Positions 52,662 through 61,385 of a stretch of 62,502 nt of DNA are shown here, in pieces. Origin of the DNA: Planctomycetia bacterium (GTDB lineage Bacteria; Planctomycetota; Planctomycetia; Planctomycetales; Planctomycetaceae); the NCBI GenBank assembly GCA_016200145.1, contig JACQFH010000138.1, positions 1-62,502 of the forward strand, read 5' to 3'. A model generated the notes under the pieces. The model was not told the DNA's origin. It ran no database searches and saw nothing but the letters and a program-made list of their open reading frames with translations. How positions within the stretch are numbered: position 1 is the first letter of the stretch; each line of letters opens with the position of its first letter. Made by a program: the position numbers and the translations under genes.

Positions 52662-53459
52662 TCAGCCCGCCTTCCGCATGGGCAGAATGACCGGTTGTGT
52701 CTGGTTGACGACCGCCGACAGGAACTGCTCGAACACCTGCATGTCGAGGGCGCTCGCCGAGTCGTTCTCGGGGTGCCACTGCACGCCGAGCGCGAACCAC
52801 TCGGGGTCTTCGGATTCGATCGCTTCAATCACTCCGTCGGGGGCGGTTGCCGAGATGCGGAAACCGCGCGCTACCAGGTTCACCGACTGGTGATGGCAAC
52901 TGTTGACCCGGATTTCGCCGGGACCGTAAATCGTATCGACGCGAGTTCCGGGCACGATCTCGATGACGTGCCGCAGCGTCGATTCGACCGGGTCGCTGTG
53001 GTGCAACGAGCGCGGGCAGTCTTCGGGAATGTGCTGGTAAATCGATCCGCCGCAGATCACGTTGAGGAGCTGCATCCCCCCGCCGATGGCCAGGATCGGC
53101 ATCTTGAGATCAACGGCCATCTTGCACAGCCGGCGGTCGAAATCTTCGCGGCGGGAAGGCATCGGGCGGGTCGAGGGGTGCCGTTCCATCCCGAGTCGCA
53201 CCGGCTCGAGGTCTTGCGTGCAGCCGGCCAGCACGATTCCGTCGAGCAGGCCGATGATCTGCTTCAGCTCAGCGTCTTCGGTCAGGGGAGGAATGAGAAT
53301 GGGGATGGCATTGGTGACGTCGGACTCTTTCGGGCCGGTTTTGATTCTGGCGGCGGTGATCGAATCGTAATAGCCGGTGTTGAACCAGCTCAGCGCCGTA
53401 GCGTCCTTGCGTGTGGGGCGGAAATCACCGTTGATCCCGATCAGAGGTTTCGACGCCAT
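52662..53459 (-). CDS. class I glutamine-amidotransferase-like protein (C26/PuuD type) lacking the catalytic cysteine
   Basis: This 265-residue protein has the fold of gamma-glutamyl-gamma-aminobutyrate hydrolases (peptidase C26): N-terminal LIGINGDFRP, LLDGIVLAGC, and the C-terminal GVQWHPE with His229 and Glu231 of the triad. At the nucleophile elbow, where the family has GICRG, this protein has AIGGG (residues 124-128), so the catalytic cysteine is replaced by glycine. The codon is GGC, clear in the DNA. It is either an inactive or repurposed member. ATG 53459 is chosen; the longer upstream frame has poor composition. Confidence 0.85.
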   Translation of the reverse strand: MASKPLIGINGDFRPTRKDATALSWFNTGYYDSITAARIKTGPKESDVTNAIPILIPPLTEDAELKQIIGLLDGIVLAGCTQDLEPVRLGMERHPSTRPMPSRREDFDRRLCKMAVDLKMPILAIGGGMQLLNVICGGSIYQHIPEDCPRSLHHSDPVESTLRHVIEIVPGTRVDTIYGPGEIRVNSCHHQSVNLVARGFRISATAPDGVIEAIESEDPEWFALGVQWHPENDSASALDMQVFEQFLSAVVNQTQPVILPMRKAG

Positions 53460-54088
53460 TGCAATCCATCGCTTTCCGGCACGTCCTGTGCCCATAAGGA
53501 AGAGAAGAAACCGGCACATCCGTCGGGAGAGGGGCGCTGGGCGCCGTGAGGATGCGGAATCGGACCGCGTGGGTCGACCGGGAGTGCACGACCAGAGTGG
53601 CCGGGCGGGAAGCGTGGCGAATTCGCCGATGCGGAAGAGCGGGGCTCTGGGCAGCGAACGTCTGGCCCTGGGGCCGATCGGCTGGCGGCTGGAGCATTGG
53701 TTACCGTTCCTCCATGAACGACACGAACGCCGGGCGTTCCACACCGGGGCACAGCCATGTCACGCCCCCGGAACGCCGCACACTTCGTCCTCTTCGGGCC
53801 GATCCGTCGGTCCGCTCCGCAGTGCAGGAATCCAGCCCCGCACCAGACGGAAACTGCCTCGAACAACCTGACGGATTCGCGACAAACTTTCGAAACCGTC
53901 AGCGAACGGGCGGGATCATACGCACCGCGCGCCGCGCTTGTCAAACAAAAACACGATTTTGTGGGAAATCAGCAGTGTTGGGAATGCGAGCCACAGGATG
54001 TTGTGGTTAGACGTCCGTATTCTGGTGATGCTCTACGATTCGGGGTAGGATTTCCGAAGAGAATTGTCCGGACTCCGTAAGAGGGTTA
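53460..54088. other. 629-bp stretch without a supported gene
   Basis: Frames here lack family similarity and ribosome-binding sites. No repeat shared with the rest of the window was noticed. An RNA gene cannot be excluded by eye. The downstream part (about 53990-54085) presumably carries the promoter for the membrane/lipoprotein cluster. Confidence 0.45.
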
Positions 54089-54733
54089 ATGCCGATGAGT
54101 CAGTTTCAGACAACCTGGATTGTGTCGCTCGTTGCACTGCTCATTGCGTTCATGCTCGTCGGTACGTGGATCAAGAAGCAACCGCTTGGAATCCTGATCG
54201 ACGCGCAGTGTCGGATGAGCTTGTCGAGACTGCAGGTCGTCCTCTGGACCTGGCTGCTGATTTCCGCTTTTTTCGCGATCGCATTCACCTTCAAGTCGAT
54301 GGAAATCCAGATCGCTACTGAGATCTGGGCGCTGATGGGGATCAGCGTAGGTTCCGCGGCCGGCAGCGTCATCGTCAAGGGGACCAAAGCGGGTCAGCAA
54401 CCGTCCGACGCCGTGCCGCAGAATTTGCGGAATCTGGCGCGCCAGGGCGTCTTGCCGACAAAACCCGAGCCCAAGGACGCGAGTCTGTCTGATCTGTTCA
54501 CCGGAGAGGAATTGACCGATCACACATTCGTCGACATTTCCAAAGTGCAGATGTTCTTCTTCACGATCGCTGCGGTGTCGGGTTATGCCGGCGCTCTCTG
54601 GAATTGCGAACTGCCCTCGCCGGACGGCTCGCTGAAATTTCCGGCTCTATCGTCCGGTCTCGTCACGCTGCTGGGCATCAGTCACGCGGGCTATCTGACG
54701 GTCAAGGCGGCGCCGAAGACTCCGACTGCGTAA
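54089..54733 (+). CDS. three-helix membrane protein with SLSRLQ motif
   Basis: This 214-residue protein has membrane segments at about 10-28, 50-72 and 150-170, and a last hydrophobic part near 185-208. The motif MSLSRLQVVLWTWLL precedes helix 2, a similar DISKVQMFFFTIAAVSGYAG precedes the third, and LVTLLGISHAGYLTVKA closes the protein. This pattern (S-L-S-x-x-Q...WT and L-G-I-S-x-A-G-Y) recurs, from memory, in an uncharacterised bacterial membrane family. GAGGG lies 3 nt before ATG 54089; ATG 54095 is 9 nt away and equally possible. It is the first gene of a six-gene plus-strand run with lipoproteins and a protease. Confidence 0.7.
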   Translation: MPMSQFQTTWIVSLVALLIAFMLVGTWIKKQPLGILIDAQCRMSLSRLQVVLWTWLLISAFFAIAFTFKSMEIQIATEIWALMGISVGSAAGSVIVKGTKAGQQPSDAVPQNLRNLARQGVLPTKPEPKDASLSDLFTGEELTDHTFVDISKVQMFFFTIAAVSGYAGALWNCELPSPDGSLKFPALSSGLVTLLGISHAGYLTVKAAPKTPTA

Positions 54734-54975
54734 GCAAACGACTGACGCGGATTGGATCAGTCAGTTGGAGAGGCATTTCACCGAGGTATTTCACCCACCT
54801 CTGGCAATCGATGTTGCGAAGACAGGGAGTCTGGGTGAGTTGTAGCCATCCACCGCCGCCAAAATCGATGCAATCGATCGGATTGAATTATTCGCTACTA
54901 CCCAACGATTCGATGAGAAAATTGTGAGTCGGGCTACCGTCTGGCGCTGTATCGCTCATTCAAGGAGAGGCCTCG

Positions 54976-55728
54976 ATGAGACGTTACATGGCACTCACGA
55001 CGGCAGCCGTGGTCGGAACATTCATGCTTGGGTGCAATTCGATTTCCAGCACGCTCGTGAATCGCACGGACAACGACCAGTTCTTCGGCAATTCGAACGG
55101 CAAGCCTTGCAGCAAGTGTCAAACTCGACCGTTCAAGGGGGTGCCGATCACGATGCGCGTTCCCACGCATCTCGAAATCTCGGTCAAGGAGACCATCTTC
55201 CTGGAAGTGTTGACCGAAAAGAACCGAATCCAGCAGGTCTCGACGCCGCGGCGTCATCTGTTCATCGAGACGAATCTCGTGGAAACGGACAAAGTCATCA
55301 CCGTCGACCCCAAGCGGCCCGGTGGGGGAATGCTGAATTACTCCATGACTTTCGGAAAGAAAGACGTCAGGAACGACCACGCGCAGTATTTCTCCGAAAT
55401 CAAATCGTACATCGTCGACCGGACGATCCAGGACGTCAACAACTCGCTGCAAAACCTGTTTGGCCAGCAGATCACGAAACAGGACGACTTCGCCCCCCAG
55501 CAGGTCGTCAACGCACCGCCAGACCAAACGCCCCCCGCGGTGCCCCCTTCCCAGCCACAACCCGATTTACAGAACCTCATCGAGGAGCACCGCGTTGTGG
55601 CCTGGAAGCGTTTCGACATCGATGCCGCCGACTTCGAACATCAGGTCGCAGACTTCGTGAACCAGCATCTCCATTGCGATTCGCAGCCCATCGCTATCGT
55701 CCATCGTCCCACTCCATCCGTCAGATGA
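54976..55728 (+). CDS. tandem lipoprotein paralogue 1
   Basis: This 250-residue protein has a lipoprotein signal ending in FMLGC (Cys20; Asn21 follows). It contains SSTLVNRTDNDQFFGNSNG, then a CxxC (Cys45, Cys48) within GKPCSKCQTRPFKGVPIT, and beta-rich segments THLEISVKETIFLEV and VETDKVITVDPKRP. The C-terminal block is VVAWKRFDIDAADF. It shares roughly 60 percent of residues with paralogue 2. The ATG follows GGAGAGG. Envelope location is expected. No known family was recognised. Confidence 0.8.
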   Translation: MRRYMALTTAAVVGTFMLGCNSISSTLVNRTDNDQFFGNSNGKPCSKCQTRPFKGVPITMRVPTHLEISVKETIFLEVLTEKNRIQQVSTPRRHLFIETNLVETDKVITVDPKRPGGGMLNYSMTFGKKDVRNDHAQYFSEIKSYIVDRTIQDVNNSLQNLFGQQITKQDDFAPQQVVNAPPDQTPPAVPPSQPQPDLQNLIEEHRVVAWKRFDIDAADFEHQVADFVNQHLHCDSQPIAIVHRPTPSVR

Positions 55729-55781
55729 CCCGGTGCCAGACGTTGCCGGGCCCATGCAGCCGGCGTTTCGTCGCTCATTCC

Positions 55782-55787
55782 AGGAGG
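55782..55787 (+). promoter_or_regulatory. ribosome-binding site of lipoprotein 2
   Basis: AGGAGG, five bases before ATG 55793, decides this start over upstream frames. The preceding GCTCATTC is shared with the leader of lipoprotein 1, a trace of tandem gene duplication. Confidence 0.7.
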
Positions 55788-55792
55788 TCGCT

Positions 55793-56503
55793 ATGAGAAG
55801 TTCCCTGCTGCTCACGACGATCGCAGTGGCGACGGCACTCGCGCCGGGGTGCAATTCGGTTTCCAGCACTCTGGTCAACCGCACCGAAAGCGATCTCTTT
55901 TACGGCAATTCGAACGGCAAGCCCTGCCGCAAGTGCCAAACTCGCCCGTTCAAGGGGGTGCCCATCACAATCCGCGTCCCCACGCACCTCGAAATTGCCG
56001 TCAAAGAAACGCTCTTCCTGGAGCTCTCGAGCGACGAGAAACGACTGCAGCAGGTGATCACGCCGCATCCTCAATTGTTTATCGAGACGAAGCTCGTGGA
56101 AACGGACAAAGTCATCACCGTCGACCCCAAGCGGCCCGCCGCGGGGTCGCTGGATTACACGATGAACTTCGGAAAGAAGGATCCCGATCCCTCCAAGGAC
56201 AACGCCCAGTATTTCACCGACATCCGTTCCAACATCGTCGACAAGACGATCAACGACGTGAACACCGCGCTGCAAGGCATCATCCCATTGCTGCAAGCCA
56301 AGAAAACGAGCGGCAAGTTAACAAGCGGCGTCAACGTCGACAAAGATAAATTCTTCGAGGAACACCGCGTCGTCGCCTGGAAACGTTTCGACATCGACGC
56401 GGTCGACTTCGAGCAACAGGTTGCCGACTTCATCGATCAGCATCTCAATTGCAATTCGAAACCCGTCGTTCTCCCGCAGCCTGCCGGTCCGGCGGTCAAA
56501 TAG
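55793..56503 (+). CDS. tandem lipoprotein paralogue 2
   Basis: This 236-residue protein has a lipobox LAPGC (Cys20) and repeats the architecture of paralogue 1: GNSNGKPCRKCQTRPFKG with Cys45 and Cys48, ITIRVPTHLEIAVKETLF, VETDKVITVDPKRP and the C-terminal EEHRVVAWKRFDIDAVDF. The region between the core and the C-terminal block is shorter and Lys-rich. The start has an ideal AGGAGG. The adjacent paralogues probably arose by tandem duplication and may form a heteromeric envelope assembly. Confidence 0.85.
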   Translation: MRSSLLLTTIAVATALAPGCNSVSSTLVNRTESDLFYGNSNGKPCRKCQTRPFKGVPITIRVPTHLEIAVKETLFLELSSDEKRLQQVITPHPQLFIETKLVETDKVITVDPKRPAAGSLDYTMNFGKKDPDPSKDNAQYFTDIRSNIVDKTINDVNTALQGIIPLLQAKKTSGKLTSGVNVDKDKFFEEHRVVAWKRFDIDAVDFEQQVADFIDQHLNCNSKPVVLPQPAGPAVK

Positions 56504-56628
56504 GCCGGGGGGCCGATCGTTGCGGAACCAATCCGCCATCCCTGCCGGCCTGCGTGGATGCGATCGAAATTTTTTCCGTTGCCGGCCGCCCCCGGGATGA
56601 AATTCTCACCGAATTCGAGGAACTTCCG

Positions 56629-57273
56629 ATGAAACGAATCCTGGCCGCCTGTTGCGGAGCGACGCTTTTGATCTGCGGGTGTACCTCGTTCACGAGCACG
56701 GTGCTGAATCGGCTCGGCGACAATTCTTATGTTGGAAATTCGAACGGCGACCCGCACTACAACGACAGTGCGCGCCCCTACAAGGGGGTCCCCATCACAC
56801 TGCAGGTTCCCAGCCACCTGGATGTGTTCATCGACGAAACCTATTACCTGCAGAAGTCCAGTGCGACGCCAGCGGAGGATCAAAAAGATATCACCGTGCT
56901 CGAAGAAGCCGCGGTGCCGCCGCTGCGGTCCGTGCGTGCGGAAACGGTGAAGACCAAAAAGGTGTTCTTTGTGGATTTCAAACGGCCGGGTTCCGGCTCA
57001 CTGGATGTTTCCGCAACATTCAACGACGACCAGTACTTCAAGAACATCACCAGCAAGCTGGTCGACACGACGATCAAGGATACGGCCGCTCTGGCCGGCA
57101 CCATCATCAAGGGCGCCAAAGGCATCAGTACGGCGGGCACATTGACAAAAGAGATGATGAAACAGACGCGCGTCGTGGCCTATCGACGGTTCGACATCAA
57201 CGAGCCCGATTTTGACATGCAGGTCGATGAGTTTGTCCGCGTGCATTTGGCAGATTGCTGTCCGTCGCATTAA
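56629..57273 (+). CDS. tandem lipoprotein paralogue 3 (diverged)
   Basis: This 214-residue protein has a lipobox LICGC (Cys18). It keeps the core NSNGDPHYNDSARPYKGVPIT but the CxxC pair is replaced by His/Tyr/Ala. VFFVDFKRPGSGSLDVSATF aligns with VDPKRP...LDYTMNF of paralogue 2, and VVAYRRFDINEPDFDMQVDEF with its C-terminal block. It is clearly homologous but not a recent copy. ATG 56629 has GAGGAAC upstream. Whether it binds the same partner is unknown; loss of the cysteines suggests a changed function. Confidence 0.8.
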   Translation: MKRILAACCGATLLICGCTSFTSTVLNRLGDNSYVGNSNGDPHYNDSARPYKGVPITLQVPSHLDVFIDETYYLQKSSATPAEDQKDITVLEEAAVPPLRSVRAETVKTKKVFFVDFKRPGSGSLDVSATFNDDQYFKNITSKLVDTTIKDTAALAGTIIKGAKGISTAGTLTKEMMKQTRVVAYRRFDINEPDFDMQVDEFVRVHLADCCPSH

Positions 57274-57318
57274 TTGTTCTGATGAACTGCATCACACCGT
57301 TTGTTTGAGGGCACACCG

Positions 57319-58650
57319 ATGACTGCCAACAAAGCTGCTCCCCCGGCGGACGACGATGACAAGCTCTCGAAGGGTCGTGGCAAAAAATCATCCGCGAAGC
57401 GCCCGAAGCCTGCAGTCAGCAGGAAATCGACCAGGAAGGCCGTTGCGAAGAGCCGGAAAGAAACCGGCCAGAGGAGAGCCGGTAAGAAGACAAGCCGGAA
57501 GTCCACGCGAAAAAAGTCGTCGAGCGGCGCGCCGGCGAAAAGTAGGAGCAAGCGTTCATCGTCTGTCGGAACTGCCCAGACGCCGCCGCAGCGTCTCCAG
57601 CCTGTCGCAACCGCCGCGGCGGCCGCCGCCTTCTATGACGAGCTCAGCCAGGTCAATGAAGAACTCAGAACTCGCTGGGCGGAACTGTCGCAACAGCGGA
57701 CCCATGCCGAGGAGGTTTTATCCCGATTCGTCGACTTGCTGAAATCGCATCCGGAAGTCACGGGATTTCACGTGGGGTTGTGGCGGAAGGATAACAAGAT
57801 CGTCCGGCCTTTAGAGTACTGCATCCAGGTGCACGTCGCTGAGAAACTCGCCAAAGGCGATCCGCGGATGATGCAGGCGCTGCCGCCGGATTTCGATGGA
57901 GTTCGGGTCGACGTGCTCGAACGCTCCTACTCGACGGCGATCGGTGTTCGTCAGGGAGTATTATTCGATCCCATTCTAGGTGGCGTCGAGATCCGCAACG
58001 AGGGTACGCCCAACCGCTTTGGGACGCTGGGGCTCTGCGTCTTCTCTGAGAGTTCGGGGCGAGCCCCCCATTACCTCACGAATGAGCATGTCGTGGGATC
58101 GGGCGGCAGAGTCTTGCAGCCTGCGTCCGGGAACGCATCCGCGGGCGCAAAAGCTGTGATTGGCAGCGTGATCGACAGCGAACGCACCGGATTTGTGGAT
58201 GCAGCGCTCATCAAACCGTCGGGAAATCGCACATTCGACGTCGGCGTCGCTGGCCCCAACGGGCAGCCCCTGGATGGAGATCTGGTTCCCGGGACACTCA
58301 CTAAGGCGGACGAACACGTTACTCGCTGTTTCAAAATCGGCGCCATGACGGGAACCGGTCAGGAAGTCGGCATCGTCGAAAACATCAATGAGCACATCAA
58401 CATCAAGAACTTCGGCTGGATGGACAATCAGATCATCGTCAACCCGATTCCCGGATCATCCGCGCCGCTGATTCAGGAAGGCGACAGCGGATCGGTCTTG
58501 ATCGCGCGAGTCACTCATCAAAATCGCGAATCGCTGATCGTGGTGGGGCTCGTCCACGCGATGACCGATGACGGCGGAATCGTGGCCTGCCACTTCAGTC
58601 GAGTTCAAGAACGGTTTCGAATCAGCTTGTTTGACATTAATCCCGTTTGA
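57319..58650 (+). CDS. trypsin-like serine peptidase domain with histone-like basic tail
   Basis: This 443-residue protein has no signal peptide. Residues 15-85 are exceptionally rich in Lys, Arg and Ser (for example STRKAVAKSRKETG), like an H1-type histone tail, and a short helical region follows. The C-terminal half has the chymotrypsin-fold triad: His257 in LTNEHVVGSG, Asp294 in VDAALI and Ser390 in EGDSGS. A contact with DNA, RNA or an acidic protein through the tail is inferred. ATG 57319 begins the basic tail. It is encoded 45 bp after lipoprotein 3 in the same direction. Confidence 0.8.
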   Translation: MTANKAAPPADDDDKLSKGRGKKSSAKRPKPAVSRKSTRKAVAKSRKETGQRRAGKKTSRKSTRKKSSSGAPAKSRSKRSSSVGTAQTPPQRLQPVATAAAAAAFYDELSQVNEELRTRWAELSQQRTHAEEVLSRFVDLLKSHPEVTGFHVGLWRKDNKIVRPLEYCIQVHVAEKLAKGDPRMMQALPPDFDGVRVDVLERSYSTAIGVRQGVLFDPILGGVEIRNEGTPNRFGTLGLCVFSESSGRAPHYLTNEHVVGSGGRVLQPASGNASAGAKAVIGSVIDSERTGFVDAALIKPSGNRTFDVGVAGPNGQPLDGDLVPGTLTKADEHVTRCFKIGAMTGTGQEVGIVENINEHINIKNFGWMDNQIIVNPIPGSSAPLIQEGDSGSVLIARVTHQNRESLIVVGLVHAMTDDGGIVACHFSRVQERFRISLFDINPV

Positions 58651-58722
58651 TCAGTGAGACGAGCGATTGGCGCGGCTGTGGGAGTCGACCGGATGAGATG
58701 GATCCAATTGAAAGACCCAGAC

Positions 58723-60249
58723 ATGTCCCCCAGGTCTGCAGTTCAAAGCACCCTTTGTCTGGCTGCGCTTGGGCTCCTGATGTCCGGTTGCATGCTTCCC
58801 GGAGCGGACAAATGCTGCTGCCGCTGTCCGCCGGATGTCGCGGGAACTGTCGAGACCGGTGGGCCGTTCGCCGTCGCCCGAACGCTTCGGATTCCCGAAT
58901 CGGGCCTCACGCTGAGCGACGCCGTCGAACGTTCTCTGCGCCCGGGGATCGTCAGCCAGGCGGCGCCGATTTCCGGCAACGGAATCGCCGCCACCACGTT
59001 GCCGGTGGGGGCCAGGGACAACGTTCAGGATGATGTGCGGGCGATTCTCGCTCGCAACATCGGCCCGGCTGAGGGTGTCGAGATCACGCCCGAGATCAAG
59101 GCGGCGACGACAACCGAGATCGGGAAACGAACGGACAAAATCGTGGAAAAGCTGTTCGGCGACGATCAATCGGAGGAGAGAAACAGCTTCGCCACGAAAC
59201 TGCAGCTGGCATTGAAGAAGGCAGTTGACGACGGGACGTTCAGGCCTCGAATGGCGTCGGATACTTCGCACATTGCCGAGGTGAATCGCCAGAAGGACCA
59301 ACTCTACCAGGAGATCCTGTTGACCTTCGTGTTTTCCGACACGCTCGCCTCCGGCGTGCCGGGGGACGACCAGCTCAAACGGAGTCGCGATCGAAGTGCC
59401 CGCATTTTTGGGATTTCGGCCAACGACTCGCGCTACGACGGCGTTCTGAGAAACTTGTCGGACGCACGCGATCGAGGCGGCAAATTCGCTCTGGCGGGAG
59501 ACGCACGCCGCGAAGCGCTGGTCGGCCTTCTGACGCCGCCGAACGGCGAATCGTTGGCGCCTCCTCCTCCCGCCGAGATGATCATTCCTGGTTCGGCACG
59601 ATCGATCGCTGATGAACTGGCCGTGGTCTTGACGCGTCGAAGCGGGCGACGGCTGATCATCCCGCTGCAGTTCGTCCGTACGTTTCGTCCGGGCGATATC
59701 CGCCTCCAGCACGGCGATCAAATTCAGATTGTGCCATTTCCGCAACCGGCAACGGGCAGCGCGTCGGCAGACCAGGCGTCCGGCCTGGTCGGCATCACAA
59801 GCTGGTTTTCCAAAGAGGCAGTCGCCTATTCCCTGCCAGACGGCGCAACAACCAGTCTGTGGGATCTTCTCAACGAACTTGAGAATCGCGCGGCGGACGC
59901 CGTGATTTTGCGGCGTTACTCGGGCCCGATCGGACCAGACGAATACATCCTGCCGCCTGACGATGCGATGCGACTTTCCAGCATTCCTGTTCGCGACCTT
60001 GACTTGGTTCACTTGGACGCGTTTGGTTTGAATTCCCTGACTCAGGCCGGTTCGGCACCATCTGGTGAGAAGTGTTGTGCGATGTGCGGCAAGCCCAAAA
60101 ACGGCAAAGGACGCAAGTGCTGCAACCCATTTGCCGGCGCCGACCAGCAACTGAAGACTTTGACAGGAGCGAGTGTCGGCGATACCGTTCAGCAGGCAGG
60201 GCGTGGCTTCCAGGATGCGGCCGCCGGGTTTTCGAGTCAGATTCGATAA
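58723..60249 (+). CDS. cysteine-rich lipoprotein of unknown function
   Basis: This protein of about 508 residues has a lipobox LMSGC (Cys23), then clustered cysteines (CCCRCPP at 31-37). The middle part contains helical segments and IRLQHGDQIQIVPFP, which faintly recalls SLBB-type export proteins, but no domain is assigned. A second cysteine cluster (CCAMCGKPKNGKGRKCC) lies near 470-485. Metal binding is plausible. ATG 58723 gives the shortest complete signal; ATG 58693 and 58654 are alternatives. It is the last gene of the cluster, 72 bp after the protease gene. Confidence 0.7.
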   Translation: MSPRSAVQSTLCLAALGLLMSGCMLPGADKCCCRCPPDVAGTVETGGPFAVARTLRIPESGLTLSDAVERSLRPGIVSQAAPISGNGIAATTLPVGARDNVQDDVRAILARNIGPAEGVEITPEIKAATTTEIGKRTDKIVEKLFGDDQSEERNSFATKLQLALKKAVDDGTFRPRMASDTSHIAEVNRQKDQLYQEILLTFVFSDTLASGVPGDDQLKRSRDRSARIFGISANDSRYDGVLRNLSDARDRGGKFALAGDARREALVGLLTPPNGESLAPPPPAEMIIPGSARSIADELAVVLTRRSGRRLIIPLQFVRTFRPGDIRLQHGDQIQIVPFPQPATGSASADQASGLVGITSWFSKEAVAYSLPDGATTSLWDLLNELENRAADAVILRRYSGPIGPDEYILPPDDAMRLSSIPVRDLDLVHLDAFGLNSLTQAGSAPSGEKCCAMCGKPKNGKGRKCCNPFAGADQQLKTLTGASVGDTVQQAGRGFQDAAAGFSSQIR

Positions 60250-60547
60250 GGCGCACAGCGCCCGGGGCGCACCGTTGCCGCTGACAAATTAGGTTCGACC
60301 ACGCCTAGCAGCCGCTTCCCGCGCCAACGCGTCGGTCCGCACAGTCCGCTAGCGCGCCCGCAATCTGCGCAAACGCGGCGTGGATTCACGACGCACGGTT
60401 GCAACTGGTTCCTGCGTCTGGCAGACTGGTTCTGCAAAACCGCTGCAAACCATCGGGCCGTCTTTCGCAGTTGCATTGCCGGTCAAATGGATTGCAACAG
60501 ACTGCCCGTAAGCGGCACGCATCCTCCCGTTTCGCAAGCGATTCTCT
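60250..60547. other. 298-bp intergenic stretch
   Basis: No gene or repeat recognised, except that the last 20 or so bases before the ATG recur before the paralogous gene at 61386. A minus-strand frame here is antisense to the zinc-ribbon gene. Confidence 0.5.
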
Positions 60548-61336
60548 ATGCCCATTTCCTGCGAATGTCCTGAATGCGGCAAACGGCTCAAGGCCGCGGA
60601 TTCGGCGGCCGGGAAAAAGGCAAAGTGCCCGGACTGCGGCGCCGCCGTGCCGATTCCCGTAAAAAAGAAGCCAAAGCCCAAGTCCGCTGAAGAGAGCGAA
60701 TTCGATCTTCAGAGTCTTGACATCGACGCCGGAATGGCCGGGCCGGTCGAAGAGGAACAGATCGCCTGTCCGGCGTGCAGCGAGATGATCAATGCAACAG
60801 CCGGCAAGTGCCGGTACTGCGGAGAGAATCTGTCGGCACCGCGAAAAAAGAAGAAGGGAAAACGCAGCCGTTCCGGTCCGGGAATACCGGTTTCGATCAT
60901 TGTCGCCGTCGCGGTCGAGTGCCTCTTTATCTGCTTCAACCTGTTTGCCATCGTCAGAGTGCTGACAATGCCGACTCCCGCGCTGCCGGCGAATCTTCCG
61001 CCCGAGCGGGCACAAATTGTGAAGATGGGCAACACGGCGGGTGTGGTCCTCCAGGGAGTTCTGGTGCTCATCGAAGTGGCGATCGCCGTGGGTCTCCTGC
61101 AGGGCAAGAACGCGGTCCGCATTCTGGCCCTGATTCTGGACGGCATCGGGGCCGCCTTCTTCGTGATCTGCGGCGGCGTGGGACTGTTCATCGGCATGCA
61201 GGCGATGGCTCAAATGCCCCAAGGCCAGGAGGGCATCGGCCTGGCCTTTGCCCTGCTGCTGGGACGGGGGGCGCTCTACCTCATTCAATTTGGCGCACTG
61301 CAAACTGCCACGGCACGGGACTTCCTCAGTTCGTGA
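60548..61336 (+). CDS. zinc-ribbon membrane protein, tandem copy 1
   Basis: This 262-residue protein has two zinc ribbons: Cys7/Cys10 with Cys27/Cys30, and Cys74/Cys77 with Cys88/Cys91. A basic linker follows (about 98-112), then four hydrophobic helices (about 113-137, 155-180, 184-205, 222-245). The ribbons should be cytosolic. Function unknown; many planctomycete membrane proteins carry such ribbons. It is a tandem duplicate of 61386-62117. Confidence 0.8.
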   Translation: MPISCECPECGKRLKAADSAAGKKAKCPDCGAAVPIPVKKKPKPKSAEESEFDLQSLDIDAGMAGPVEEEQIACPACSEMINATAGKCRYCGENLSAPRKKKKGKRSRSGPGIPVSIIVAVAVECLFICFNLFAIVRVLTMPTPALPANLPPERAQIVKMGNTAGVVLQGVLVLIEVAIAVGLLQGKNAVRILALILDGIGAAFFVICGGVGLFIGMQAMAQMPQGQEGIGLAFALLLGRGALYLIQFGALQTATARDFLSS

Positions 61337-61385
61337 TGTTTGACGCCGGCACGCGCTAACGCTTCAACTTCGCAAGTGATTCTCG

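Noticed and set aside
53546-54010. 154-codon plus-strand frame in the gap
   Set aside because: No similarity, no ribosome-binding site, and Arg-rich low-complexity composition.
58651-60150. 499-codon minus-strand frame
   Set aside because: Antisense to the cysteine-rich lipoprotein, which has a lipobox and is in the cluster's direction.
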